51,060 nt of DNA from Bacteroidaceae bacterium. Its GTDB lineage: Bacteria; Bacteroidota; Bacteroidia; Bacteroidales; Bacteroidaceae. The notes below the pieces were generated by a model, which did no database searches, was not told where the DNA came from, and saw nothing but the letters and a program-made list of their open reading frames with translations. The position numbers and the translations under genes were made by a program. Position 1 is the stretch's first letter; the number at the start of each line of letters is the position of its first letter. Of the stretch, positions 41,230 through 50,006 are shown one piece after another. The stretch lies in NCBI GenBank assembly GCA_024401055.1, contig JAKSLT010000011.1:1-51060 (forward strand), read 5' to 3'.

Positions 41230-41826
41230 ATGGCAGAAAGTAAACGTATAAGAAACGCACTTATCTCCGTCTATCATAAGGACGGACTTGAGGAAATCCT
41301 CAACATTCTCAACCGCGAAGGGGTTCATTTCCTCTCCACGGGCGGCACGCAATCCTTCATCGAGGGCCTGGGCTACGAGTGTCAGGCCGTGGAGAGCCTT
41401 ACATCATATCCCAGCATTCTGGGAGGCCGCGTGAAGACGCTTCATCCGCGCATCTTCGGCGGTATTCTGGCACGTCGCGATGACAAGGGCGACCAGGCGC
41501 AGATGAGTCAATACGACATTCCCGAGATAGACCTCGTCATCGTGGACCTCTACCCCTTTGAGGAAACCGTGGCCAGCGGTGCAGGCGAGGCCGACATCAT
41601 CGAGAAGATAGACATAGGCGGCATCAGCCTCATCAGGGCTGCCGCCAAGAACTTCAACGATGTGGCCATAATTTCCTCCCGCGCTGACTACGAGCCCTTC
41701 GAGGCCCTCTTGCGCGAACAGGGCGCCGAACTCACCCGTGAACAGCGGCGCTGGTTTGCCGAACACGCCTTCGACACTTCCAGTCACTATGACACGGCAA
41801 TTCACAATTGGTTCAAAAACAAATAA
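41230..41826 (+). CDS. purH: Stand-alone IMP cyclohydrolase (N-terminal domain of PurH only)
   Basis: A 198-residue protein covering the MGS-fold IMP cyclohydrolase domain, which closes FAICAR to IMP in the last step of purine synthesis. Motifs are NALISVYHKDGLEEI, HFLSTGGTQSFI, GGRVKTLHPRIFGGILA, DLVIVDLYPFEET and EKIDIGGISLIRAAAKN. The AICAR formyltransferase domain that follows in usual PurH proteins (about 510 residues in all) is absent. The stop at 41826 is followed after 18 bases by mreB, with no leftover of the second domain, so this looks like a clean split, not a frameshift. A separate formyltransferase gene is expected elsewhere. It lies upstream of mreB, as full purH does in related genomes. 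Confidence 0.9.
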   Translation: MAESKRIRNALISVYHKDGLEEILNILNREGVHFLSTGGTQSFIEGLGYECQAVESLTSYPSILGGRVKTLHPRIFGGILARRDDKGDQAQMSQYDIPEIDLVIVDLYPFEETVASGAGEADIIEKIDIGGISLIRAAAKNFNDVAIISSRADYEPFEALLREQGAELTREQRRWFAEHAFDTSSHYDTAIHNWFKNK

Positions 41827-41844
41827 TCATAATAACACAAAGAA

Positions 41845-42894
41845 ATGAGTGTAGTAAGCAACATTTTCGGCAGTTTCTTCTCGCTGAAAAAGGAACTGGC
41901 CATCGACCTCGGCACGGCCAACACCGTCATCATAGAAGACGGCGAAATCGTTGTGGACGAGCCTTCCGTCGTGGCTATCGACCCCCGCACCAAGAATATG
42001 GTGGAAGTGGGCGAGAAAGCCAAACTGATGTATGAGAAAGCCGCTCAGGACAAGGTGCGTGTGCTCCGCCCGTTGCGCAACGGCGTCATCGCCGACTTCG
42101 ATGCCTGCGAGCACATGATGCGCGGCCTTATCGCCAAAGTGCCCCACGGACGCCATCTCTTCTCGCCGTCCATACGTATGGTCATCGGCGTGCCCAGCGG
42201 CAGCACGGAAGTTGAACTCCGCGCCGTGCGCGACAGTGCCGAACATGCCGGCGGTCGCGACATCTATCTCCTGTACGAGCCCATGGCCGCAGCCATAGGT
42301 ATCGGACTCGACGTGAACGCCCCCGAAGGCAATATGGTAGTAGATATAGGCGGAGGTACCACCGAAATCGCCGTAATAAGCCTCGGCAACGTGGTGAGCA
42401 ACAGCAGCATCAAGTGCGCCGGCGACGACTTCACCGCCGACATACAGGATTACATGTCGCGCCAGCACAACGTCAGCGTCAGCGAGCGTATGGCCGAGCG
42501 TATCAAGATAAACGTGGGCAGTGCACTGACCGACCTCAGCGGCAATGCTCCCGCCGACTATATCGTACACGGCCCCAACAAAATCACGGCGCTGCCGATG
42601 GAACTTCCCGTGTGCTATCAGGAAATAGCCCACTGCCTCGACAACTCCATTACGAAGATAGAGCGCGCCGTCATGACGGCCCTGCAGAACACGCCTCCCG
42701 AACTGTACGCCGACATCGTGAAGAACGGCATCTGGCTCACCGGCGGCGGCGCCCTGCTGCGCGGTCTGGCCACACGTCTCACCAACAAGGTGCAGATTGA
42801 ATTCAAGGTGGCCGACGAACCCCTTCTCTGCGTGGCACGCGGCACCGGCATCGCTCTCGACGATGTGGACGCCTATCCTTGCCTCATGCGATAA
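41845..42894 (+). CDS. mreB: Rod shape-determining protein MreB
   Basis: A 349-residue bacterial actin. Motifs are AIDLGTANTVI (phosphate 1), VGVPSG-type binding as VIGVPSGSTEVE, VDIGGGTTEIAVI (phosphate 2) and GIWLTGGGALLRGL (adenosine motif). It polymerises under the inner membrane and guides the elongation machinery for lateral wall growth. It is the first gene of mreB-mreC-mreD-mrdA-rodA; its stop codon directly abuts the mreC start codon. Confidence 0.96.
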   Translation: MSVVSNIFGSFFSLKKELAIDLGTANTVIIEDGEIVVDEPSVVAIDPRTKNMVEVGEKAKLMYEKAAQDKVRVLRPLRNGVIADFDACEHMMRGLIAKVPHGRHLFSPSIRMVIGVPSGSTEVELRAVRDSAEHAGGRDIYLLYEPMAAAIGIGLDVNAPEGNMVVDIGGGTTEIAVISLGNVVSNSSIKCAGDDFTADIQDYMSRQHNVSVSERMAERIKINVGSALTDLSGNAPADYIVHGPNKITALPMELPVCYQEIAHCLDNSITKIERAVMTALQNTPPELYADIVKNGIWLTGGGALLRGLATRLTNKVQIEFKVADEPLLCVARGTGIALDDVDAYPCLMR

Positions 42895-43755
42895 ATGCAA
42901 CAGATATTCGACCTCCTGCGACAGTGGAGCCACGTGCTCCTGTTCGTGGTGCTTGAAGTGGTGAGCGGCTTGCTGCTCTTCCACTTCAATCACTACCAGG
43001 GGAGCGTGTACCTTACGGCAGCCAACGGACTGGCCGCCGAAGTGGGAGGCTGCTACACGGGAGCCGAATCCTTTTTCCGATTGAGGGAAAACAATGACAG
43101 CCTCACGCAGCAGAACGTCAGGCTGATGAAAGAAAACGAGGCGCTGCGTCAGTCACTTGCAGAATATGCGCACAAGCCTTCCTTCACTGAAAGCACGGTG
43201 AAGGCGAAGCTTGCGGCTTTCAAGCAGATTCCGGCGGTCGTCGTGAGCAACAGCGTGAACTCCTCTCACAACTACATCGTCATCAATCGGGGCTCGGCCG
43301 ACGGCGTGAAGCCTGAGATGGGTGTCGTCGGCGGAGGCGGCGTCGTGGGCATCGTTTATCTCACGTCCAGACACCATGCCCTTGTCATGCCCCTTATTAA
43401 CCCCAAGAGCAGTGTGTCGTGCAGAATACGCGGCATGGAATATTTCGGGCGCTTGCAGTGGGACGGTAAAGACATCCGCAGTGCCCGTCTCGACGATATT
43501 CCCCGCTACGCAAAGTTACATGAGGGAATGGTCATCGAGACCAGCGGCTACTCTTCTGTATTCCCCCCGGGGATTTTCGTGGGCCGCGTCACCAGCATCG
43601 GAAACACGAAGGACGGGCAGAGCTATAGCCTCGGCGTGAAGTTCGGCACCGACTTTGCCGCCCTGCGCAACGTCAGCATACTCACCACGCCCTATAAGGC
43701 AGAAATAGATACCCTCCTCCTTCACGCCGCCGAGGGAGAAACCGACAAGGAATAG
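42895..43755 (+). CDS. mreC: Rod shape-determining protein MreC
   Basis: A 286-residue bitopic protein: short cytoplasmic start, a membrane helix (HVLLFVVLEVVSGLLLF), a coiled coil (SLTQQNVRLMKENEALRQSL) and the periplasmic beta-domain (VVVSNSVNSSHNYIVINRG, GVVGIVYL, FPPGIFVGRV). It links MreB to the PBP2-RodA synthase. ATG 42895 follows the mreB stop with no gap, so translation is probably coupled. Confidence 0.93.
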   Translation: MQQIFDLLRQWSHVLLFVVLEVVSGLLLFHFNHYQGSVYLTAANGLAAEVGGCYTGAESFFRLRENNDSLTQQNVRLMKENEALRQSLAEYAHKPSFTESTVKAKLAAFKQIPAVVVSNSVNSSHNYIVINRGSADGVKPEMGVVGGGGVVGIVYLTSRHHALVMPLINPKSSVSCRIRGMEYFGRLQWDGKDIRSARLDDIPRYAKLHEGMVIETSGYSSVFPPGIFVGRVTSIGNTKDGQSYSLGVKFGTDFAALRNVSILTTPYKAEIDTLLLHAAEGETDKE

Positions 43756-43855
43756 ACCTGCGCACCATAGTCCAGCCTTTTCCGGCGGCTCAATCCCCGA
43801 CCGAGACCGCGCGACTGCGTCCTGAAATTACGAAAGCCCTTATTTATATCGCGAA

Positions 43856-44377
43856 ATGAGTACAAGAGTCTTCTCACGCCTTTTTCTGTTTCTGGCATTG
43901 GTATTCGTGCAAACGCTCATCCTGTGTCAGGTGAGGCTATTCGGCTATTGCATGCCCTTGCTCCTCGTGTACTATCTGGTACTCACACCCAGCCATCAGC
44001 CGCGAGTGATAAGTGTCCTCGAGGGCTTCCTTCTCGGTCTGTGTATGGACATGAGCCTTAATACGCCCGGCATGGGAGCCGCGGCAATGACGCTCACGGC
44101 TTTCGTGAATCCGTATATCTTGGGCCTTACCGCCGAGCCGGACAAGCTGGAGGACGATTTCGTGCCTTCGTCGCTCATCATGGGGTGGGGGAGTTTCATG
44201 CTCTATGGCGGAATGCTGACGACGGTCTTCGCTGTGGCATATTTCCTCATAGAGTGGTTCTCTTTCGCCCATGTGCAGGGGCTTCTCCTGAACATTTTCG
44301 GCAGCCTGCTTCTCACGCTGCCTCTTTTTGCCGCCGTTGAACTCATTCATCGCAAAATGGCAACCACCAAATCCTGA
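43856..44377 (+). CDS. mreD: Rod shape-determining protein MreD
   Basis: A 173-residue membrane protein with about five helices, as expected for MreD (LFLALVFVQTLILCQV at the start; GFLLGLCMDMSLNTPGMGA in the middle). It is identified by position between mreC and mrdA as well as by sequence pattern. A 100-base spacer without a clear promoter separates it from mreC. Confidence 0.85.
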   Translation: MSTRVFSRLFLFLALVFVQTLILCQVRLFGYCMPLLLVYYLVLTPSHQPRVISVLEGFLLGLCMDMSLNTPGMGAAAMTLTAFVNPYILGLTAEPDKLEDDFVPSSLIMGWGSFMLYGGMLTTVFAVAYFLIEWFSFAHVQGLLLNIFGSLLLTLPLFAAVELIHRKMATTKS

Positions 44378-44396
44378 AGCAAGTTAAATTAAGGCA

Positions 44397-46247
44397 ATGG
44401 CTCTTGACCATACTTTTGAGAAACGCAAGCTTGTGATAGGCGGAGTGGCCGTTGCCATTGTCGTTATCTATCTTATTCGCCTTTTCTTCCTACAGGTGAG
44501 CAGCGATGACTATAAGCTGCGAGCCGACTCCAACGCTTTCCGCAAAGAAGTGATGTTCCCTTCTCGCGGCCTCATTTATGACCGCAACGGAAAGCTGCTT
44601 GTGTATAACGAACCTTCCTACAACATTCTCGTCACCATGCAGGAGCAGCACGGAGTGGACACTCTGGGCTTCTGTTCTACCATCGGCATAACGAAAGAGG
44701 AGTATATAAAACGCATGGAGGATATAAAAAATCCAGCGAAAAACCCCTCGTATTCCCGCAACACGCCTCAGCTATTCCTGAGTCAGGTTCCCGCCGAGAT
44801 TTATGCCCAATTCTGTGAGAAGCAGTTCCGTTTCAATGGCTTCAAGGGCGAGCAGCGTTCCGCCCGTCGCTACACTATGGGCATCGGCGCCCATCTCCTC
44901 GGCGACGTGGGGGAAGTAAACCAGAACGATATCGACAGCAGTTCATTCTATGCGCCGGGAGACTATATCGGCAAACTGGGTGTCGAGCGCTCTTACGAGA
45001 GGCAGCTGCGCGGAGAGAAGGGCATCCACATCCGTCTGCGGGATGTGCGGGGCCGAGACAAGGGCCCGTATGAGAACGGACGGTTTGACCGCGAGGCGAA
45101 GCCCGGCCGCAACATCACGCTCAGCATCGACGCCGACCTTCAGGCCTTGGCGGAACGCCTGCTGGAGGGCAAGCTCGGCGCTATCGTAGCCATCGACCCG
45201 AAGACTGGAGAAGTGCTGTGCATGGCCTCCGGGCCCTCGTACGACCCGCGCAAACTTGTGGGCCCCGAGCGCAGTGCGACGCAGATGAGCCTACAGAACG
45301 ATCCGCTCAAGCCCCTTCTCAATCGTGCCATTATGGGCTGCTATCCTCCCGGCTCCACTTTCAAGCCCACGCAGGGTCTCATCGGCCTGCAGGAAGGCAT
45401 CATCTCTCCCAATGTGGCCTTTCCCTGTTCGCGCGGTTTCAACTATAAAGGCCAGCATCTGGGTTGCCACGGCCACGGGTCTCCTATCTCACTCGTGCCG
45501 GCCCTCGCCACGTCGTGCAATGCCTATTTCTGCTGGAATCTCCTGCGTATGTTCAACAACCGCCAGAAGTACCCCTCGCAGCATGACGCCATGACGCGCT
45601 GGAAGGACCACCTCGTGGCCATGGGTTACGGTTATCGCCTCGGCGTGGACCTCCCCGGCGAGAAACGCGGCATGATCCCCAACGCCGAATACTATGATAA
45701 ATGTTATCCTCGCGGTTGGAACGCTCTGAGCGTCATCTCTATCAGTATCGGCCAGGGTGAGGTGACGGCCACCCCCCTCCAGATTGCCAACCTTGGCGCC
45801 ACCATTGCCAACGGCGGATGGTTCATCACGCCGCATCTGGCCCGTTCCGTGCAGGGCGAGCGCCTCTCTCCGGAATACACGAAGAAGCGCCACACCCTCG
45901 TGGATCCCCGCTACTATCCCGTCATCGCGGCCGGCATGCGCCGTGCCGTCCTGGGCGGCACATGCAGGGGGGCCGACATTCCCGGCCTCGAGGTCTGCGG
46001 CAAGACAGGCACGGCACAGAACCGCGGTCAGGACCACTCCGCCTTCCTCGGCTTCGCTCCCATGAGCAATCCCCGCATCGCCGTAGCCGTGTATGTGGAG
46101 AACGGCGGCTTCGGCGCCACCTTCGGCGTGCCGCTCGGCGCCCTCATCATAGAGCAGTACCTCAACGGCGGGCTCAGTCCCGCCTCGCAGGAAAAAGCCA
46201 CCGCTTTCCAGAAACGCCGTATCTCCTACGGCGGATACTCCCGCTAA
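44397..46247 (+). CDS. mrdA: Penicillin-binding protein 2 (elongation transpeptidase)
   Basis: A 616-residue class B PBP, which crosslinks peptidoglycan during elongation. It has one N-terminal membrane helix (VAVAIVVIYLIRLFFL), a pedestal/dimerisation domain, and a transpeptidase domain with the SxxK motif PGSTFKP (Ser320), SCN as the SxN motif (ATSCNAYFCW) and CGKTGTAQN (Lys536) as the KTG motif. It partners with the SEDS glycosyltransferase RodA encoded next. It is a beta-lactam target. Confidence 0.95.
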   Translation: MALDHTFEKRKLVIGGVAVAIVVIYLIRLFFLQVSSDDYKLRADSNAFRKEVMFPSRGLIYDRNGKLLVYNEPSYNILVTMQEQHGVDTLGFCSTIGITKEEYIKRMEDIKNPAKNPSYSRNTPQLFLSQVPAEIYAQFCEKQFRFNGFKGEQRSARRYTMGIGAHLLGDVGEVNQNDIDSSSFYAPGDYIGKLGVERSYERQLRGEKGIHIRLRDVRGRDKGPYENGRFDREAKPGRNITLSIDADLQALAERLLEGKLGAIVAIDPKTGEVLCMASGPSYDPRKLVGPERSATQMSLQNDPLKPLLNRAIMGCYPPGSTFKPTQGLIGLQEGIISPNVAFPCSRGFNYKGQHLGCHGHGSPISLVPALATSCNAYFCWNLLRMFNNRQKYPSQHDAMTRWKDHLVAMGYGYRLGVDLPGEKRGMIPNAEYYDKCYPRGWNALSVISISIGQGEVTATPLQIANLGATIANGGWFITPHLARSVQGERLSPEYTKKRHTLVDPRYYPVIAAGMRRAVLGGTCRGADIPGLEVCGKTGTAQNRGQDHSAFLGFAPMSNPRIAVAVYVENGGFGATFGVPLGALIIEQYLNGGLSPASQEKATAFQKRRISYGGYSR

Positions 46248-46262
46248 TCCTTTCCTCTCATT

Positions 46263-47717
46263 ATGCAGCGCGAAAACGTCAGAGCCGACAAAATCGTCAT
46301 CTTCCTCTATGTGCTTCTCCTTGTCATGGGGTGGCTCACGCTTTGTGGTGCAAGTAACGGCCTTGATGGCGTGGACTTCTTGGCATGGGAGTCCCGCACG
46401 GGAAAACAACTTGTGTGGATGGGCCTCGCCTTCGTCATCGGCATCGTGATACTCAAGACGGAAGTGCGCTACATCGACACTTTCTCCGGATTTTTCTACT
46501 GGGTGATGATGGTCATTCTCCTCCTCACCCCCTTCGTGGCAAAGGACATCAAGGGCTCCCGCTCCTGGATATCCTTAGGCTTCATGAACATCCAGCCGGC
46601 CGAGTTTGCCAAGTGCGCCACGGCCCTGTTCCTCGCCCGCTTCCTCCAGCAGACGGACTGGCGGCTGGACAAATTCCATAATCTCGTCCGCACCGCCTGC
46701 ATAGTGCTGCTGCCCATGGCGCTAATCGTGCTGCAGCATGAGACGGGCACTGCACTCGTCTTCGCCGCCTTCTTCCTTATGTTCTATCGCGAGGGAATGA
46801 CGGGCACCATCCTCCTTCTCGCTCTCTCCGCCATTGTATATTTCGTCGTCGGCATCAAGTACAGCGCCGTGCCGGTGCCGGGCACGCTCTCCTCCGTGGG
46901 AGAGTTCACGGTACTCATTCTCATAGCCCTCTCCTCCCTCGGCATGCTGAAGGTCTATCGTCCCCGTCTGCGCCTCACCTCGCGCATGCTCCTTGCCGGT
47001 GTCCTCATCGTGCTGACCGGTTGGCTCGTCAGCCGCTTCGTGCATCCCTTCGACGTGTCGTGGTGCCTCCTCATCCTCCTTGTCGTCGAGGTGTGCATCC
47101 TCCTCTCCCAGGCCATAGGCGAGCGTTCCGTCTGGAACCATTTCACGCTCATCTCCCTCTTCGTGCTGGGCTCCATGTCCTTCCTCTATTCCGCCGACTA
47201 CGCGCTCAACCACGTCCTCCAGCCTCATCAGCAGGGCCGCGTGCGCGTGCTTCTCGGTATGGATGAAGACCTGCGCGGCGCCGGCTACAACGTCAACCAG
47301 GCCAAAATCGCCATAGGCTCCGGCGGCCTCACCGGCAAGGGCTTCATGAACGGCACGCAGACCAAGCTCGACTACGTCCCCGAGCAGGCCACCGACTTTA
47401 TCTTCTGCACCGTCGGCGAAGAGGAGGGTTTCGTGGGCTGCCTCGCCGTGCTCGTCACATACCTGTGCCTCATCCTCCGCCTCCTCTTCCTGGCCGAGCG
47501 CCAGACGTCGCGTTTCAGTCGCGTATATGGCTACTGCGTATTGTGCATATTCCTTTTCCATCTCATAGTGAACATCGGCATGGTCATAGGCCTTATGCCC
47601 GTCATCGGCATCCCGCTTCCCCTTTTCAGTTACGGCGGCAGTTCCTTGTGGGGATTCACCCTCCTGCTCTTCCTCTTCCTGCGCATGGACCTCGAGAGCC
47701 GTTCACGAAGCTACTGA
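46263..47717 (+). CDS. rodA: SEDS peptidoglycan glycosyltransferase RodA
   Basis: A 484-residue polytopic protein of the SEDS family, which polymerises lipid II with PBP2. Family motifs are DIKGSRSWISLGFMNIQPAEF, here read as IKGSRSWIS then QPAEFAK; AIGSGGLTGKGF; VPEQATDFIF; and VIGIPLPLFSYGGSS. It is somewhat longer than E. coli RodA owing to extra helices in the middle (about 200-290), which is common in Bacteroidetes. It ends the rod-shape operon. Confidence 0.95.
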   Translation: MQRENVRADKIVIFLYVLLLVMGWLTLCGASNGLDGVDFLAWESRTGKQLVWMGLAFVIGIVILKTEVRYIDTFSGFFYWVMMVILLLTPFVAKDIKGSRSWISLGFMNIQPAEFAKCATALFLARFLQQTDWRLDKFHNLVRTACIVLLPMALIVLQHETGTALVFAAFFLMFYREGMTGTILLLALSAIVYFVVGIKYSAVPVPGTLSSVGEFTVLILIALSSLGMLKVYRPRLRLTSRMLLAGVLIVLTGWLVSRFVHPFDVSWCLLILLVVEVCILLSQAIGERSVWNHFTLISLFVLGSMSFLYSADYALNHVLQPHQQGRVRVLLGMDEDLRGAGYNVNQAKIAIGSGGLTGKGFMNGTQTKLDYVPEQATDFIFCTVGEEEGFVGCLAVLVTYLCLILRLLFLAERQTSRFSRVYGYCVLCIFLFHLIVNIGMVIGLMPVIGIPLPLFSYGGSSLWGFTLLLFLFLRMDLESRSRSY

Positions 47718-47784
47718 CCCCCTTGCTCCGCCCGTACATTATCAACAACATACTATCAACTCTTAACCCCCAATCCTTTTCCCC

Positions 47785-48270
47785 TTGTCCCGCTCTACTG
47801 TCTTTTCCCTGCTTCTCATCCTCATCCTTGTAGTTGGAGCCGTCGTCGGCATAGTCTATCTCAAGCGTAGCACGGCGCGCAATCTCGACGTTGACGGCTA
47901 TCTCCGTGCAGCCTCCGACAGCGACGTGGCCACTCCCGTCCTCTCTGCCGACGATGACCCGCGCCTCAGCCCCGACGAAAGTACAACCGTCAGTCCCCTC
48001 GCCCAGCCCGACACCCTTATGGGCACGGATCAGCGCCAAGTGTCCGACGCCGGCTATGAAGACGGCTATTGGGACGGCTATGACGATGCCCACAAAGGCG
48101 AACACCGTATGTCGTACAACGAGTCCAGCACCTTCTCCTCTTCTACCGAGCGCCGGCTGTACGCCGAAAACTATCGCGACGGCTACGAGGAAGGCTGGCA
48201 GGCCGGTCTGCAGCATCGCGCCAAGGCCGACGAACGCGACGAACACAGCAAAATGCCCGAAAAAGAATGA
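47785..48270 (+). CDS. Small membrane-anchored protein with GYxDGY motifs, unknown function
   Basis: A 161-residue protein with an N-terminal membrane helix (FSLLLILILVVGAVVGIVYL), an acidic and Ser/Pro/Thr-rich middle, and two aromatic-acidic motifs (GYEDGYWDGYDDAHKG and YRDGYEEGWQAG). I do not recognise a family. The start appears to be TTG 47785, since there is no ATG nearby in frame. It lies 67 bases after rodA and its end overlaps the next gene by four bases. A role near the elongation machinery is only suggested by position. Confidence 0.6.
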   Translation: MSRSTVFSLLLILILVVGAVVGIVYLKRSTARNLDVDGYLRAASDSDVATPVLSADDDPRLSPDESTTVSPLAQPDTLMGTDQRQVSDAGYEDGYWDGYDDAHKGEHRMSYNESSTFSSSTERRLYAENYRDGYEEGWQAGLQHRAKADERDEHSKMPEKE

Positions 48271-49148
48271 AGCGCAGCGCCGCCCTTTTCCTCCTGACGT
48301 GCATGGCTCTGGTACTCCGGGCCGACGTCTTCACCCGCGTCACCCGCGCTGAGCAGCTGACGGAGGACGGCGAGTATGTCATCGGCGCAAAGGGCGGTCC
48401 GTCGTATCCTTCCTTCTATATCCTTTCGCAATACATCACGGGCAAGCGCTATTTCAAGGCCCTCGCCTATTCTTCCGACGTTCCCGCCACACTTCCCGAG
48501 ACGGAGGCTCTCGTCTGGCACATCGTGCGCGAAGGAGAACAAATAGCCCTCCGCACGGGCGCAGACTTTGTGGCTCTTAAAAAGGAAAACACCGCTCTCA
48601 ACCCCTACGACCATGTCTCATGGCAGGTGGAAGAGCAGTCCGACGGCACCTTCAAGCTCCATAGCGGTGCCTCCTATTTCCGCATCGTTACGTGGGAAAC
48701 AGCCTCCTACTTCAAGTGTCTTGCCGACGACAAATACGAGGGCACTCTTGTCATCTACAAGCGCGCCATTCCCCTTTTCTCCCTCACTTCCTACTCGCGC
48801 TTCTGGGAAGCCGCCGGCTGGGAGACCGTATGCCTCCCCTTCTCATGCACCGTGCCGCAAGGCTTCACCGCATATAGCGTGAGCGGAAGCTCTGACGCCG
48901 CCCTCGTTTTTGAAGAGACCCAGCAACTCCAGGCCGGCGTGCCCTACGTCGTCCGTGGCGAGGCCGGTGCTCTCTTCTGCGTGGAGAAAACTAAAACTTA
49001 TGCCGATGCGCCCCGTCCCGGCCTTCTTGCCGGCACATACGCACCCCTTTCCCTCTCATCGGGCTACGTCCTGAACGGCACCGACTTCGTTCCCGCTGCC
49101 CCGGGATGCTATCTCCCGCCTTTCTGCGCCTATCTTCCGCAGAGGTAG
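48267..49148 (+). CDS. Exported protein of unknown function
   Basis: A 293-residue protein with a signal peptide (AALFLLTCMALVLRAD). The middle (ALRTGADFVALKKEN ... SYFRIVTWETASYFKCL) could be a lectin-like beta fold. The end (AAGWETVCLPFSC, then AGVPYVVRG) matches the CLPF...GxPYxV region often found near the C-terminus of Prevotella surface proteins. The usual sorting tail is missing; it stops at YLPQR. The start ATG overlaps the previous stop (ATGA). The function is not known. Confidence 0.6.
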   Translation: MKRSAALFLLTCMALVLRADVFTRVTRAEQLTEDGEYVIGAKGGPSYPSFYILSQYITGKRYFKALAYSSDVPATLPETEALVWHIVREGEQIALRTGADFVALKKENTALNPYDHVSWQVEEQSDGTFKLHSGASYFRIVTWETASYFKCLADDKYEGTLVIYKRAIPLFSLTSYSRFWEAAGWETVCLPFSCTVPQGFTAYSVSGSSDAALVFEETQQLQAGVPYVVRGEAGALFCVEKTKTYADAPRPGLLAGTYAPLSLSSGYVLNGTDFVPAAPGCYLPPFCAYLPQR

Positions 49149-49210
49149 CGCCTCTTTTCCACCTTTGGTGCTTATTTCCCGCAGCCGTAACTTGATTATT
49201 GGCGTCTGTA

Positions 49211-49395
49211 CCCCGAAGGGGTTACACAACCCAGCCAGGGGCAGCGCCCCTGGTCGCATGTACAGCAATCATGTACGCCCCAACGGGGCACAACATCCAC
49301 AGGCTCTCGCTGTTATGCCCCGTTGGGGCGTGCACGGTGGTCGCACTTGCGACCAGGGGCGCTGCCCCTGGCTGGGTTGTGTAACCCCTTCGGGG
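49211..49395. repeat. Intact composite inverted-repeat element with 48-bp perfect arms
   Basis: The arms at 49211-49258 and 49348-49395 are exact reverse complements over 48 bases (ends CCCCGAAGGGGTTACACAAC). A second inverted pair lies inside: GCCCCAACGGGGCA (49277-49290) and TGCCCCGTTGGGGC (49316-49329). It is the same family as 16523-16767. It shows no coding sense. Confidence 0.92.
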
Positions 49396-49523
49396 TTTAT
49401 CTTGACACTTTCGAAGGGAAAGTGCCAAAGCTGCGACATAATGGCCATTATATCGTTTTCCCGGAACTTAAAGTTTAACCGACCCCTATACTCATTTTTT
49501 TATCCCCCTTTTAATTTCATTTC

Positions 49524-49599
49524 CACATATGTGAAAAATGTTTCCCACATATGTGAAAAACGTTTCCCACATATGTGAAAAATGTTTCCCACAATTGTG
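49524..49599. repeat. Four palindromes at exact 22-bp spacing
   Basis: CACATATGTG occurs at 49524, 49546 and 49568, and CACAATTGTG at 49590. Each is separated by a spacer close to AAAAATGTTTCC. The spacing is 22 bp each time, about two helical turns. The rest of the gap 49149-50006 holds the inverted-repeat element and the promoter of the next gene, and nothing else I can name. Confidence 0.92.
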
Positions 49600-49875
49600 G
49601 AAATTTGATAGAGACGGACATCGGACGGTTCTCAATAGGCTTAATCGCTTGGGAATAGGGAAGATATAAGCGGTGTGGGGCGAGCGAAAAACGCGGGGCT
49701 CCAGAGCGGGCGCGCATACCCCTAAATCTGGGCTTTCGCACGGCTTAAATTTTATCAATGTCGCAACTCAATACGGAAAGAGGCCCGTATTTCTTTCGCG
49801 CACGCCGAAAACTTTGCTTTGCGGGGCGTGCGGCATGCGAATAGGGGGTGTGGGGTGCTGAAAATCGGCGATAAA

Positions 49876-49907
49876 TTTGGCTGTTTGGGCAAAAGTGCGT
49901 AATTTTG
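49876..49907 (+). promoter_or_regulatory. Promoter for the C10 protease gene
   Basis: TTTG (49876-49879), 20 bases, then TAATTTTG (49900-49907). The leader to ATG 50007 is about 90 bases and contains a GCGAGCGCGCGCTC self-complementary stretch. Confidence 0.78.
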
Positions 49908-50006
49908 CAGTGAATATGTGCGTGCTGTGCACGTGCACTCCTTATTTATATATATGCGAGCGCGCGCTCATGTGCGCGTAGGACGCTCGCCAACTGAAGT
50001 AGAATT

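Noticed and set aside
41827-41844. Frameshifted remainder of PurH after the cyclohydrolase stop
   Set aside because: Only 18 bases separate the stop from mreB, and no formyltransferase motif is found in other frames.
49524-49599. The 22-bp palindrome array as a CRISPR
   Set aside because: Spacers are nearly identical and too short, repeats are only 10 bp, and no cas gene is present.
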